64,000 nucleotides of DNA from Lysinibacillus timonensis. Lineage in GTDB: Bacteria > Bacillota > Bacilli > Bacillales_A > Planococcaceae. This document shows, piece by piece, positions 1-8,888 of the stretch (positions are counted from its first letter, which is position 1; each line of letters opens with the position of its first letter). The DNA lies in assembly GCF_900291985.1 (NCBI RefSeq), contig NZ_LT985980.1, positions 1,928,001 through 1,992,000 on the forward strand, given 5' to 3'. Below the pieces are notes generated by a model that saw only the letters and a list, made by a program, of their open reading frames with translations, made no database searches and was not told the origin of the DNA. A program made the position numbers and the translations under genes.

Positions 1-1409
1 TAGAAATTGAACCTACTGTGCGATTCGAAGAAAAGGGACAACTTCAACTGATTGAAGTATTCGACGATGACCAAACAGTTTGGGAGAAAGTAAAAAATAA
101 TGGTGGCGAAGGATACGTTGCAAAGAAAAAAAGCAGCATTTGGACTAGTGGGATTCGTTCGAAACATTGGCTTAAAATTAAAAATTGGCGCTTTGTTACA
201 GTCATTCTTACCAAGTATGATCAAGAAAATGGTTATTTCCATGGAGCTGTTTATAAGAACAGGGCTTTAATTGAAGTTGTTATTTTTAAACATGGACTGA
301 ATGATAATGAATTCTCTACACTCGTTTCGTTTTTTAAATCGAATGGTACACAAAAAACCTCTGAAACTTGGGAGCTAGAACCTTCAATCTGTGTCAGTAT
401 TGCATGTATCGACTTTGATGGAAAAAAGCTGCGTGAACCGAGATTTAGTGAATTTGTATTTGACACAGATCCCGATCAAGTGGATTGGCGTTTAATGCAG
501 AGACAATTAAATCCTATACCTGAAATTGTCCAAATTACTCATCCTGATAAACCTGTTTGGCCAAAATTAGGTATTGTAAAGGATGATTATTTATTCTATT
601 TACAAACAGTAGCACCAAATATATTACCGTTTATTAAAGATCGATACTTAACAGCAATTCGATTTCCCCATGGCGTTTCTGATGAGAGTTTCTATCAAAA
701 AAATGCACCCGATTACACACCAAGCTTCATTAAAACAATTGCTCACGAAGATATTCAATATATTTTGTGTAACAACTTGGAAACATTGCTTTGGCTAGGA
801 AACCAATTAGCTCTTGAATTTCATGTTCCATTTCAAACCTTTGATACGCATTATCCAACAGAGATTGTTTTCGACTTAGATCCCCCATCAGTCAATGAGT
901 TTTCCTTAGCCATTCATGCAGCTTTAAGGATGAAGGCAATATTTGACCAATTTGGGTTACAATCGTTTGTCAAAACTTCTGGCGGAAAAGGAATTCAAGT
1001 GTATATTCCATTACCAAAGAATACCTTTACTTACGATGAAACTAGAATTTTCACCGAATTTGTCTGTATATTTTTAGTCGAACAAGAACCAAAATGGTTT
1101 ACTATAGAACGCCTAAAAAAGAATCGAAATAATAAACTTTACTTAGATTATATTCAGCACGCAGAAGGAAAAACCATCATTGCACCTTATTCTACTAGAG
1201 GAAATGAAAATGGCTTAGTTGCTACACCCCTGAATTGGGAAGAGGTAAATGAGCAATTAAGACCTGAATTATTCTCAATACCCGATGTTATAGATCGATT
1301 AAAATCGATAGCCGATCCGTTTCAAACAATTCGTGAAGTTGGAGAAAATCAGAACTTTAAAGAGGTTTTATCTAATTTAAAGGAGTTACTCAAAGAGCGG
1401 AAAAAATAA
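1..1409 (+). CDS. ligD: ATP-dependent DNA ligase D, 3' part (ligase C-terminal end plus polymerase domain)
   Basis: This is the non-homologous end-joining ligase. It seals double-strand breaks with Ku and fills ends with its polymerase domain. The reading frame is open to the first base, so the start lies outside the window. The fragment begins near the end of the ligase domain: EGYVAK (about bases 108-125) and WLKIKNWR are ligase motifs IV and V. A short oligonucleotide-binding fold follows. From about base 530 to the end lies the archaeo-eukaryotic primase-like polymerase domain, with the catalytic DLD in VFDLDPP (about 865-885) and SGGKG shortly after. Ligase-then-polymerase order is the Bacillus type (YkoU). 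No phosphoesterase domain is seen in the part visible. A ku gene may lie upstream, outside the window. Confidence 0.93.
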   Translation, partial: EIEPTVRFEEKGQLQLIEVFDDDQTVWEKVKNNGGEGYVAKKKSSIWTSGIRSKHWLKIKNWRFVTVILTKYDQENGYFHGAVYKNRALIEVVIFKHGLNDNEFSTLVSFFKSNGTQKTSETWELEPSICVSIACIDFDGKKLREPRFSEFVFDTDPDQVDWRLMQRQLNPIPEIVQITHPDKPVWPKLGIVKDDYLFYLQTVAPNILPFIKDRYLTAIRFPHGVSDESFYQKNAPDYTPSFIKTIAHEDIQYILCNNLETLLWLGNQLALEFHVPFQTFDTHYPTEIVFDLDPPSVNEFSLAIHAALRMKAIFDQFGLQSFVKTSGGKGIQVYIPLPKNTFTYDETRIFTEFVCIFLVEQEPKWFTIERLKKNRNNKLYLDYIQHAEGKTIIAPYSTRGNENGLVATPLNWEEVNEQLRPELFSIPDVIDRLKSIADPFQTIREVGENQNFKEVLSNLKELLKERKK

Positions 1410-1497
1410 ATACAAATAAATTCCACATTTCAAATTAAATCGGTGACAGAATAATTTTGTATTCCAAAAGGGTAGTTAGGTGTATCCTATATCCGTT

Positions 1498-2625
1498 CGT
1501 CCTTGGGATAGTTTCTCGAGGACAGTTCCCTTGCTTTGCTACTTATTTTGTCCTTGAGACCGACTCTCGAGTACATTTCACTGCTTTTCCTTCTCCCGTT
1601 TGTCCTTGAGACCGCTCCTCGAGGACATTTCACACGCTTTCCTTCCCCCGTTTGTCCTTGAGACCGCTCCTCGAGGAGATTTCACTGCTTTTCCTCTTCC
1701 CGTTTGTCCTTGAGACCGCTCCTCGTGGAGATTTCACTGCTTTTCCTCTTCCCGTTTGTCCATGAGACCGCTTCTCGTGGACAATTCACACGCTTTCCTT
1801 CCCCCGTTTGTCCTTGAGACCGCTCCTCGAAGACAATTCACTGCTCTTCCTCCTCCCGATTGTCCTTGAGACCGCTTCTCGTGGACAATTCACTCCTTTT
1901 CCTTCCCCCGTTTGTCCTTGAGACCGCTCCTCGAGGACATTTCACTGCTTTTCCTCTTCCCGTTTGTCCATGAGACCGCTTCTCGTGGACAATTCACACG
2001 ATTTCCTTCCCCCGTTTGTCCTTGAGACCGCTCCTCGAAGACATTTCACTGCTTTTCCTCCTCCCGTTTGTCCTTGAGACCGCTTCTCGTGGACAATTCA
2101 CTCCTTTTCCTTCCCCCGTTTGTCCTTGAGACCGCTCCTCGAGGACAATTCACTGCTTTTCCTCCTCCCGTTTGTCCTTGAGACCGCTCCTCGAAGACAA
2201 TTCACTGCTTTTCCTCCTCCCGTTTGTCCTTGAGACCGCTCCTCGAGGACATTTCACTGCTTTTCCTCCTCCCGTTTGTCCTTGAGACCGCTCCTCGAGG
2301 ACATTTCACTGCTTTTCCTCCTCCCGTTTGTCCTTGAGACCGCTCCTCGAGGACATTTCACTGCTTTTCCTCCTCCCGTTTGTCCTTGATACCGCTTCTC
2401 GAGGACAATACACACGCTTTCCTTCCTCGGTTTGTCCTTGAGACCGCTCCTCGAGGACAATTCACACACTTTCCTCCTCCCGTTTGTCCTTGAGACCGCT
2501 CCTCGAGGACATTTCACTGCTTTTCCTCCTCCCGTTTGTCCTTGAGACCGCTCCTCGAGGACATTTCACTGCTTTTCCTCCTCCCGTTTGTCCTTGATAC
2601 CGCTTCTCGAGGACAAAATCCATCT
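1498..2625. repeat. 22-unit tandem array of a 52-bp hairpin repeat
   Basis: The unit reads TGTCCTTGAG-ACCGCTC-CTCGAGGACA followed by a 25-bp pyrimidine-rich linker. Units begin at 1498 (degenerate), 1549, 1601 and then every 52 bp to 2589. The first 27 bases form a 10-bp stem with a 7-nt loop, so the array encodes 22 potential hairpins. Edge units are the most diverged (1498, 1549, 2589); units at 2225, 2277 and 2329 are nearly identical, as are those at 2485 and 2537. Units at 1757 and 1965 carry paired changes in both arms. The period is not a multiple of three and the array sits between convergent ligD and ctaG, so it is non-coding. No known repeat family is recognised. Confidence 0.95.
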
Positions 2626-2654
2626 CATTTCACCACCAATCCCACTTCCCAAAA

Positions 2655-2692
2655 CGACAAAAACCTTCACCTACTCATTCAGGTGAAGGTTC
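2655..2692 (-). terminator. intrinsic terminator of the DUF2243-ctaG operon
   Basis: A perfect 11-bp stem AACCTTCACCT/AGGTGAAGGTT (2662-2691) overlaps the last codons of ctaG. On the minus strand it is followed by a short broken T-run. Confidence 0.7.
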
Positions 2693-3505
2693 ACTATTTT
2701 TATATACAATCGATTTACCTTTCATCCTTGGTGCAGAAGAACGGTAAGCTTCATAACACAAAATGACAACAATAATGAGGTCAATCATATCTCCACCATA
2801 ATACATCGTCATTCCACCAAGTTCAGCATCACTTCTGGCGACACCTGAAGGCGGGTTCGCATAAATCCATTTCGATAAAATACTATGCCCTGCCATCGAC
2901 AGAATTAACACAGCCGCCCGTAAATAAAAAGAAGTACGATGTGGCATCGGTTCTAAGTAAATAATAGAAGTGGTAAATACATAGCCCGCTAAGAAAACAT
3001 GTACATGAATAACCACCGACAAAATCACAGAATCATGCATCATATCATATAATTCTGTTGTATAAAGTAGCCATAAGCCTCCAATATTTAATAGAGCAGC
3101 AACAACTGGATAACTAGCACATTTTATATACTTACTTTTTAGAAATGCAGTTACTTTTCTCGCATGCTGTACATTCAATGAACGTAATAACAATGTTACC
3201 GGTCTAGAAATAACTAACAATAACGGACCTAACATTCCAAGCAATAAATGACCAACCATATGTGCAGTTAAATTAGTATGCGCGTATTCTGCAATTGGTC
3301 CTACAACTGTACTCCCAATACATATAATTCCTAGAACAAAGCAAACAATACGATAAATGGGCCAATGTCTAAACTTTTTATTCGTTGAAAAAACAGCAAT
3401 AAGATACATCACAATAATGAGTAAAAATGGAATGCACCAAAGCAAAATGGTTGGATTAAAAGAAGAGTGTTCGCTATGCAACTCGTCTCTCACCCACTCT
3501 TGCAT
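2675..3505 (-). CDS. ctaG: CtaG-family cytochrome c oxidase assembly membrane protein
   Basis: This is a polytopic membrane protein of the caa3-type CtaG family, which supports cytochrome caa3 oxidase formation (copper delivery to CuB) in Bacillus. The sequence shows about seven hydrophobic segments and the family-typical stretch HMVGHLLLGMLGPLLLVISRP around residue 85-105. The frame is open to 3529. A start at 3505 (MQEWVRDE) shortens the overlap with the upstream gene from 56 to 32 bp and is preferred, though not proved. It overlaps and is presumably co-translated with the DUF2243 gene; the two families often sit together. No caa3 oxidase genes lie in this window, so its client is encoded elsewhere. 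Confidence 0.85.
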   Translation of the reverse strand: MQEWVRDELHSEHSSFNPTILLWCIPFLLIIVMYLIAVFSTNKKFRHWPIYRIVCFVLGIICIGSTVVGPIAEYAHTNLTAHMVGHLLLGMLGPLLLVISRPVTLLLRSLNVQHARKVTAFLKSKYIKCASYPVVAALLNIGGLWLLYTTELYDMMHDSVILSVVIHVHVFLAGYVFTTSIIYLEPMPHRTSFYLRAAVLILSMAGHSILSKWIYANPPSGVARSDAELGGMTMYYGGDMIDLIIVVILCYEAYRSSAPRMKGKSIVYKNSEPSPE

Positions 3506-3962
3506 TTTCAGCTTTTTTAGCGCTTCCAATGATGATCAGTCCAATAATAATCATGAGAGCTGCAATAACGTTCCAAACTAAATCATAATAAAAAATTTCA
3601 ACATTATATCGTATTTGATGAAGTCTCATCAGCTTATGTTGAATAATACCATCATAGAGTTGGAATGTCCCTGCACCTAAAATATAAGACCCAAACCATC
3701 TTTTCTTATTCCATCCATTTTTTCTTCTTAAATCCGCCACCATAAATAATGCCGCCACCGTTGCAAACCAACTAAAGGCATGAAATAATCCATCCGATAC
3801 TAAACCAATGCTTGGTGTTGATAAGTCATAAAAATGATGCCAATGGAGAAGTTGGTGGAATACTACCTCATCTATAAATGCAACTGCCCCTAATCCAAAC
3901 AGTATCCCAGACCAGAAATTTAGAGAATCAATTGAACGTTTTCTCGATCTCATAGTGTTCAT
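3474..3962 (-). CDS. DUF2243 membrane protein
   Basis: A 162-residue membrane protein with four predicted transmembrane segments matching the DUF2243 family (N-terminal GILFGLGAVAFIDEVVFHQLLHWHHFY). The conserved His residues in VFHQLLHWHHFYD and the motif QLYDGIIQHKLMRLHQIRY suggest metal or haem contacts, but no function is established. It is the first gene of a two-gene operon with ctaG and overlaps it. The pairing suggests a role near respiratory oxidase assembly, which is inference only. Confidence 0.8.
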   Translation of the reverse strand: MNTMRSRKRSIDSLNFWSGILFGLGAVAFIDEVVFHQLLHWHHFYDLSTPSIGLVSDGLFHAFSWFATVAALFMVADLRRKNGWNKKRWFGSYILGAGTFQLYDGIIQHKLMRLHQIRYNVEIFYYDLVWNVIAALMIIIGLIIIGSAKKAENARVGERRVA

Positions 3963-4078
3963 CCTATCTTTTTGTTATTTCTAATGTAACTTTGCCCATA
4001 ATTTCCGAATTTTATAATTAATTGGTTGGTATTGTAAAGTCAGCCTATAATTCCCTCCGAATCCTCTTATTTTCCCAA

Positions 4079-4121
4079 CAAAAAAAGGATATCTTGAAAG
4101 TTCCAATTTCAAGACATCCCA
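4079..4121 (-). terminator. terminator of the LysM-GH18 gene
   Basis: A 13-bp stem with one mismatch, GGATATCTTGAAA/TTTCAAGACATCC (4087-4119), is followed on the minus strand by seven T. It lies about 60 bp beyond the stop of the LysM-GH18 gene. Confidence 0.8.
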
Positions 4122-4176
4122 ATTTTTATTAATAGCTTCTAAACAATCTCATCAATCCTAGCGTTTAAACGCTCCA

Positions 4177-5493
4177 CTACCTTTTTACAACGTTGAAATT
4201 CTCTCTTATTAAAAGCCAGTTCTGCGGGAACGGGAATCCTAGTTTCCAATAACTGATTCCACGTAAGCCCAATCTTTTTAACAAATTAAATTTTGCTTGT
4301 ATGGACCGTGCATCTTCAAACCATACTTTATGCTCTGTACCTTCCGAATCGACATAATTAAAGTTTGGTGCTTGTGCTTCGTAATCATAGACAATTTGTG
4401 CATTATTTTCTCGAGCTATTTCAATTGCTCTTTGAGGACTTACTGCACGAGCATATTCTCCACCTTCAACAAATGGCAGTTTCCAATCATACCCGTAAAG
4501 GTTTTGACCCATCATAATTTTATTAGCAGGCATTTCAGTTAAAGCATAATTTAATACATCTTCTACTGGGCCAATCGGTGAAACAGCCATTGGTGGTCCC
4601 CCTGAATAACCCCATTCATATGTCATTAAAACCGAAAAGTCAACAATTTCTCCATGCGCACGGTAATCATGCGCTTCATACCATTGTCCAGCTTGTTCTC
4701 TACTTGTTTTCGGCGCAAGGGCAGTGGAAATTAAGAAACCTTCTCCGTGTAGATACTCAGCAGCTTTTCGTAAAAAGTTATTGTACGCTTCTCTTTGATC
4801 TCCAGGTAAAAATTCAAAATCAAAATGAATATCTGTAACACTGCCAATTCTTCGAGCTTCTTCCACAATATTTTCTAAGAGTACTTCTTGAACTGCGGAG
4901 CTCTGTAATATTGCCCGCCCTAAATCTCCACTAAATTGACCTTCTTCTAAATTCGAAACAACCATCATTAATGATGCACCTGTTTCTCGAGCAATTTCAG
5001 GAATACCCTCAACAGGAATAGTCTCTAGGCTTCCGTCTCTTCTAGCTTCAAAACTAAATGGCGCTAAGTACGTTAAGTATGGGCCCACTTCTCTTGATTC
5101 ATCCAACAATTCTTGGCTAACCGATTCACCTTGCGGCTCAATATAAATATTGATTTCAGCATCTCTTTTTTGCATTGGAGGAATATAAAGTCTCAATCCT
5201 ACCATTAATGGTTGATTAGGATTGATGCCATTGATTTGTGCTAAGTTATTAACATTCAAACCAAAGCGTTGTGCAATAGAGTATAAAGAATCTCCTGGCT
5301 GAACCCAATAAAAACTCCCAACAATTGGAATAACAAGCGCCTGCCCAATAACTAGTTGATCTGTTGCAGCAATTTGATTTGCATCTAAAATATTTTGATA
5401 ATTAACTCCGTAAGCTTGTGATATCCCAAATACCGATTCACCCGGCTGAACTACATGAATTTGGATGATAACACTCCTTCTATACTTTTTCAC
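4177..5493 (-). CDS. LysM-domain glycoside hydrolase family 18 (spore cortex hydrolase type, YaaH/SleL-like)
   Basis: Two LysM peptidoglycan-binding modules (about residues 10-55 and 60-105) precede a GH18 catalytic barrel (about 125-435). The acidic catalytic strand reads DIHFDFEFLPG, with the family glutamate in DFE. The architecture and length (438 residues) match YaaH/SleL N-acetylglucosaminidases, which degrade cortex during germination. No signal peptide is present, as for spore-coat-associated SleL. The frame opens with GTG at 5493, but the good ribosome site AGAAGGAG lies inside the frame at about codons 5-7. The natural initiation region is therefore near the ATC-ATC codons that follow, just before QIHVVQPGES. 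No ATG, GTG or TTG is there, so the exact start is uncertain. Confidence 0.87.
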   Translation of the reverse strand: MKKYRRSVIIQIHVVQPGESVFGISQAYGVNYQNILDANQIAATDQLVIGQALVIPIVGSFYWVQPGDSLYSIAQRFGLNVNNLAQINGINPNQPLMVGLRLYIPPMQKRDAEINIYIEPQGESVSQELLDESREVGPYLTYLAPFSFEARRDGSLETIPVEGIPEIARETGASLMMVVSNLEEGQFSGDLGRAILQSSAVQEVLLENIVEEARRIGSVTDIHFDFEFLPGDQREAYNNFLRKAAEYLHGEGFLISTALAPKTSREQAGQWYEAHDYRAHGEIVDFSVLMTYEWGYSGGPPMAVSPIGPVEDVLNYALTEMPANKIMMGQNLYGYDWKLPFVEGGEYARAVSPQRAIEIARENNAQIVYDYEAQAPNFNYVDSEGTEHKVWFEDARSIQAKFNLLKRLGLRGISYWKLGFPFPQNWLLIRENFNVVKR

Positions 5494-5561
5494 AAATCAT
5501 ACTACCAATTCATCCTTACATCTTATGATTTATTTTAACAAGACATAACAAAACTAAAGTG

Positions 5562-5594
5562 AGAAAAATGAGCCACCTTAAAATAGGTAGCTCA
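5562..5594 (-). terminator. terminator of the YkuI-like gene
   Basis: Stem GAGCCACCT/AGGTAGCTC (5570-5593, one mismatch) followed on the minus strand by ATTTTTC, just past the stop at 5601. Confidence 0.65.
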
Positions 5595-5600
5595 ACTCAC

Positions 5601-6806
5601 TTAATTGATAATATTATGTTCAAATAAATAATCGTATTTAATATCAACAAATAAAAATTCTTTATTACTAATTGCCATCGAATAAGTTCGTGTTAGTTCA
5701 CCCGTTTCAATGTCGCTATATTGTGCAGAAAGTTGACCCTTTTCATCATTTCGCATTTTCATAATATTAAATAAGAAATACGGACGCCAACTCCAATTTT
5801 TCCCAATAGCGTTATCTTGTGCATTCCATGTGCCATTTTTATAAACGATATTCGGAGACGTTTGAAATCCTTCCTCATTACATATATAAAACCGGAATGC
5901 ATACTCTTCTAGCTTCTTAGCTAATTCCATTAAGTTCTTCACATCTTGACTAGAGGGTTGTATATGCTCAACAATAGTCGTAATACTTTTCTGTAACTTA
6001 TTCATTTCTTCAAACTTTGACTCAAGAAGTTTCTTTTCTGCAGTGATAAAATGTTGGCATTCATTTCGAAACTTTTCTTTCAACGTATCACGAGGAATAA
6101 ACTGGTTCGTAGGTTTTTGTAAGTAGACCCCTTTAAAATATCGTGCTCCATTTTTCCACGCTTGATGTAACTGGTAATCTGTTTGGATATTATTGAACAT
6201 TAACGATGCACCAATTTTTATTGCTAATGATTGAATCGTTGTAAATACATGGTTCTGGGCACCCCAATTATTATAATTCAACTGGTTCACATTAATTTTT
6301 AAGACAGCTGGTTCAAACATTAATATTTGATCTAGCTTACTTTCAAAACCAATATCGTCTAGGGCAATCTTTACTCCATACGTTTTAATATAACGAATTG
6401 GATGTTGTAGTTGCTCGTAGTCACCCGTGTACTTGTGTTCTGGAATAACTAAAAATATATGAGGTAATAATGACTCATCGACTAAACTTTTCAGTAGTTG
6501 AAAATAGGATTCGCCAAAATCCACCATCAGTAAATTTGGATTACAAGGTAGGAAAAGACTTACTTCGTTTAACTCACCTTTAGCCGCATTAAGCGCTTTC
6601 TCGATAATAGTATGTTCAAATTCCATTCTTATATCTGCCGGTATAGATTCGTCGTACGTAATATCGGTTACATACAAAATTTTATTTTCAACGATGAGCT
6701 GACCATTTACTTGATAAGCTACAAGTACGTGCTCATCTGCACTATAGATTGGCTCAAACAGGATCTCTATTTCTTCCAATTTATCTAAAACATCCAGAAC
6801 ATTCAT
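5601..6806 (-). CDS. Degenerate EAL-domain protein with YkuI C-terminal PAS-like domain
   Basis: The 401-residue protein aligns along its length with B. subtilis YkuI: an EAL-like domain (about 1-245), a helical linker (about 250-290), and the YkuI_C sensor domain containing KNWSWRPYFLFNI and YSDIETGEL. EAL proteins hydrolyse c-di-GMP using a set of metal-binding acids. Here the signature triad reads YQV where EAL or EVL is expected. The strand usually holding a glutamate reads LVIPEH, and the lysine strand reads LKINV rather than LKID. It is therefore probably catalytically inactive and may be a c-di-GMP receptor or a scaffold. A ribosome site (GGGGGT) precedes the ATG. Confidence 0.85.
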   Translation of the reverse strand: MNVLDVLDKLEEIEILFEPIYSADEHVLVAYQVNGQLIVENKILYVTDITYDESIPADIRMEFEHTIIEKALNAAKGELNEVSLFLPCNPNLLMVDFGESYFQLLKSLVDESLLPHIFLVIPEHKYTGDYEQLQHPIRYIKTYGVKIALDDIGFESKLDQILMFEPAVLKINVNQLNYNNWGAQNHVFTTIQSLAIKIGASLMFNNIQTDYQLHQAWKNGARYFKGVYLQKPTNQFIPRDTLKEKFRNECQHFITAEKKLLESKFEEMNKLQKSITTIVEHIQPSSQDVKNLMELAKKLEEYAFRFYICNEEGFQTSPNIVYKNGTWNAQDNAIGKNWSWRPYFLFNIMKMRNDEKGQLSAQYSDIETGELTRTYSMAISNKEFLFVDIKYDYLFEHNIIN

Positions 6807-7040
6807 CTACATAACCCCCACACACATCATCTGTCAATATTCAGAAAACTCCTTTTAGCTTATTATACATCAAACATATATATTAGAAAAAGAAGCTAAC
6901 CCTACATATATTTATATAATTCCAGTATATTTACTTGGATAATAATGATATTCCCATAAAGCTAAACAGTCAAACAAAATTGAAATAGAATTTACCTAAT
7001 CGAGTAGGAAACTAGCCATTAATTGGCTAGTCGACCTCTC

Positions 7041-7076
7041 ACACCACCGTACGTACGGTTCCGTATACGGCGGTTC
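7041..7076 (-). ncRNA. Group II intron domain V
   Basis: A 34-nt-class hairpin with outer helix ACCGCCGTA/TACGGTGGT and inner helix ACGG/CCGT closed by a small AA loop, located just upstream of the domain VI hairpin and the intron 3' end. Domain V is the catalytic core. The maturase stop codon overlaps its first bases. Confidence 0.8.
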
Positions 7077-8469
7077 AATAACTTAAGTATCGACGCTCAT
7101 ACAAATAATTAAGGTCCTTTATTCCCCATTTGATGAGCGTTTTTGTTCTAATAGCTTTATGTAGAGTTTCACTTCCTGAAATCCTCCAATAACCCTTACG
7201 GGTATTCGCTACTTTCCAGGCTTCATTGTGTTGGATACCTAATCTCCTAAGTTGATAGTACCTTGTCTTGACTTTCTTCCACCTTTTCCAAATAAGTTGC
7301 CTTAACCGATGGTTTAGCCACTTTCTCATATCTTGAATGAACATTTTCATCAAACCAATGCCATAGTAATTTATCCATCCAACCGTAACTTGATTAATTT
7401 CTTTAACGATATCCTCAAATTTACCAGTACGATTTCGTCTAGTTTTATATTTTAGTTTATCTCTGAATCTTTTCTTCGCGGAGTGGTGTGGTCTACATCC
7501 TGTACTTTTAGATGTACTGTGGATACAGAAACCTAAAAATTTTAGTTTGGTCGGAGACCCCACCTTACTTTTAGTTTTATTAACTGTCAGCTTCAGTTCC
7601 TTCTCCAAAAACTTTGTAATGCTATCAAGGACACGTTCACCAGCTCGTTTACTTTTAACGTAGATGCAAAAATCATCCGCAAAGCGAACGAATTTATGTC
7701 CTCTTTCCTCCAGTTCTATATCTAACTGATTTAAATAAACATTACTAAGAATTGGTGAAAGTACACCGCCTTGAGGCGCACCGAATTCAGTTGGTTTGGT
7801 AAAGCCATTCTCTAATATTCCGCTTTTAAGAAATTTCCAAATTAGCTTTAATATAATTTTATCTTTAATGAATTCCTTGAGGTATTCCATTAGCTTTTGA
7901 TGGTTAATGGTGTCAAAGTAACTTTTGAGATCACAATCCACTACCACTTTATAGCCTTGTTCATAGTATTTGATAGATTTCTTTATGGCTTGGTGTTGGT
8001 TTCTATTTGGTCGAAAACCAAAACTTGAATCGGAAAATTTCGGGTCTATTATTCCACCTATTACTTGATATATTGCTTGTTGGACCATACGGTCTCTAAC
8101 ACATGGAATGCCTAATTTTCGTTTTGTACCATCCGCCTTCGGGATTTCAACCCGTTTGACTGGAAGAGGCTTATATGAGCCATCTTTCAGTTTTCTCTTA
8201 AGATGGGGTAGGTATTTACTGACATGACCAAAAAGTTCATCTACTGTCATTCCATCTATTCCAGGCGCACCTTTGTTGGCTTTAACCTTCTTACATGCTC
8301 TGAAAAGATTATTACTATCAATTACTTTATCAATTAAATCGATACCATCTTGTTGACCTACTTCTTTAACGGCAGGACTACACACTCTTGCATACTCTTC
8401 AGTTTCCAACTTATCCCTTTGCAAACAGCCATCTTGCGATGTTTTCTGCGGTCTTTGCACTGCCATCAC
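7075..8469 (-). CDS. ltrA: Group II intron reverse transcriptase/maturase
   Basis: Intron-encoded protein that helps splicing and copies the intron at its target. RT blocks are clear: GIDGMTVDEL, IPKADGTKRKLGIP, SFGFRPNRNQHQA, the catalytic FADD in VRFADDFCIY (about residue 270), and APQGGVLSPILSNVYLN. The maturase (X) domain occupies about 340-420, including VGWINYYG. The protein stops about 40 residues later and has no HNH endonuclease domain, as in class C/D introns. The frame is intact at 464 residues, so the element may be active. A ribosome site GGAGGTG precedes the start; ATG at 8469 or the next ATG are both possible. Confidence 0.93.
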   Translation of the reverse strand: MMAVQRPQKTSQDGCLQRDKLETEEYARVCSPAVKEVGQQDGIDLIDKVIDSNNLFRACKKVKANKGAPGIDGMTVDELFGHVSKYLPHLKRKLKDGSYKPLPVKRVEIPKADGTKRKLGIPCVRDRMVQQAIYQVIGGIIDPKFSDSSFGFRPNRNQHQAIKKSIKYYEQGYKVVVDCDLKSYFDTINHQKLMEYLKEFIKDKIILKLIWKFLKSGILENGFTKPTEFGAPQGGVLSPILSNVYLNQLDIELEERGHKFVRFADDFCIYVKSKRAGERVLDSITKFLEKELKLTVNKTKSKVGSPTKLKFLGFCIHSTSKSTGCRPHHSAKKRFRDKLKYKTRRNRTGKFEDIVKEINQVTVGWINYYGIGLMKMFIQDMRKWLNHRLRQLIWKRWKKVKTRYYQLRRLGIQHNEAWKVANTRKGYWRISGSETLHKAIRTKTLIKWGIKDLNYLYERRYLSY

Positions 8470-8888
8470 CTCCGTAATTCTTCAAGATTGCTATTGTTCA
8501 GTCCTTCATTTCAGAGAAACTACTATGACCTCTGCTGACTTCTTACAATTCAGCTTGCCATCACTGGTAAGCTTGTTCCTGTGAGATATTCCATCTCTCT
8601 TGTCGGGAACCCTTGTAAGACCTCCCCGGGTAAGAGCTACAACCTTCCTCCCATGTAACTGCTATATTTACTGTATGGAACTCGTGCAGTATTGGACTTC
8701 GTTTTGTTTAGCAAACTCGTCCATTCCAATTCAGCCTTATATATAGTTTCTGTCCGTCAGTTCGGGATTTTGCCTCCGGCTTCCTTCAGATTCCACCTCA
8801 CGGTGGACACCCTTGCCATCAGCTAACAGTTCCTACTGCCAAGCCTGTAGTGGACTTTCACCACCAAGTTGTAGCCCATGCCGGGCAC

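Larger units (their letters stand above)
6999..8888 (-). mobile_element. Complete group II intron with maturase, inserted behind an intrinsic terminator
   Basis: The 5' end is GTGCCCGGC (position 8888 going down), followed by about 420 nt of structured, more GC-rich intron RNA before the maturase gene. A domain V hairpin (ACCGCCGTA/TACGGTGGT, about 7041-7076) overlaps the maturase stop codon. A domain VI hairpin (ACTAGCC/GGCTAGT) and a terminal CCTACTCGAT end at 6999. The 5' exon is the T-run of the exporter-gene terminator (8897-8931) plus three bases. Placement right after a Rho-independent terminator and an endonuclease-less maturase are hallmarks of bacterial class C introns. Class is inferred, boundaries are read by eye. 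Confidence 0.88.

Noticed and set aside
2254..2517. 87-codon minus-strand reading frame with SD-like GGAGG before ATG, and an overlapping plus-strand frame at 2536-2766
   Set aside because: They arise from the repeat array; 52 bp is not a multiple of three, so the frame rotates from unit to unit and no peptide is conserved.
1498..2625. CRISPR array
   Set aside because: The segments between hairpins are near-identical 25-bp linkers rather than unique spacers, and no cas gene is nearby.
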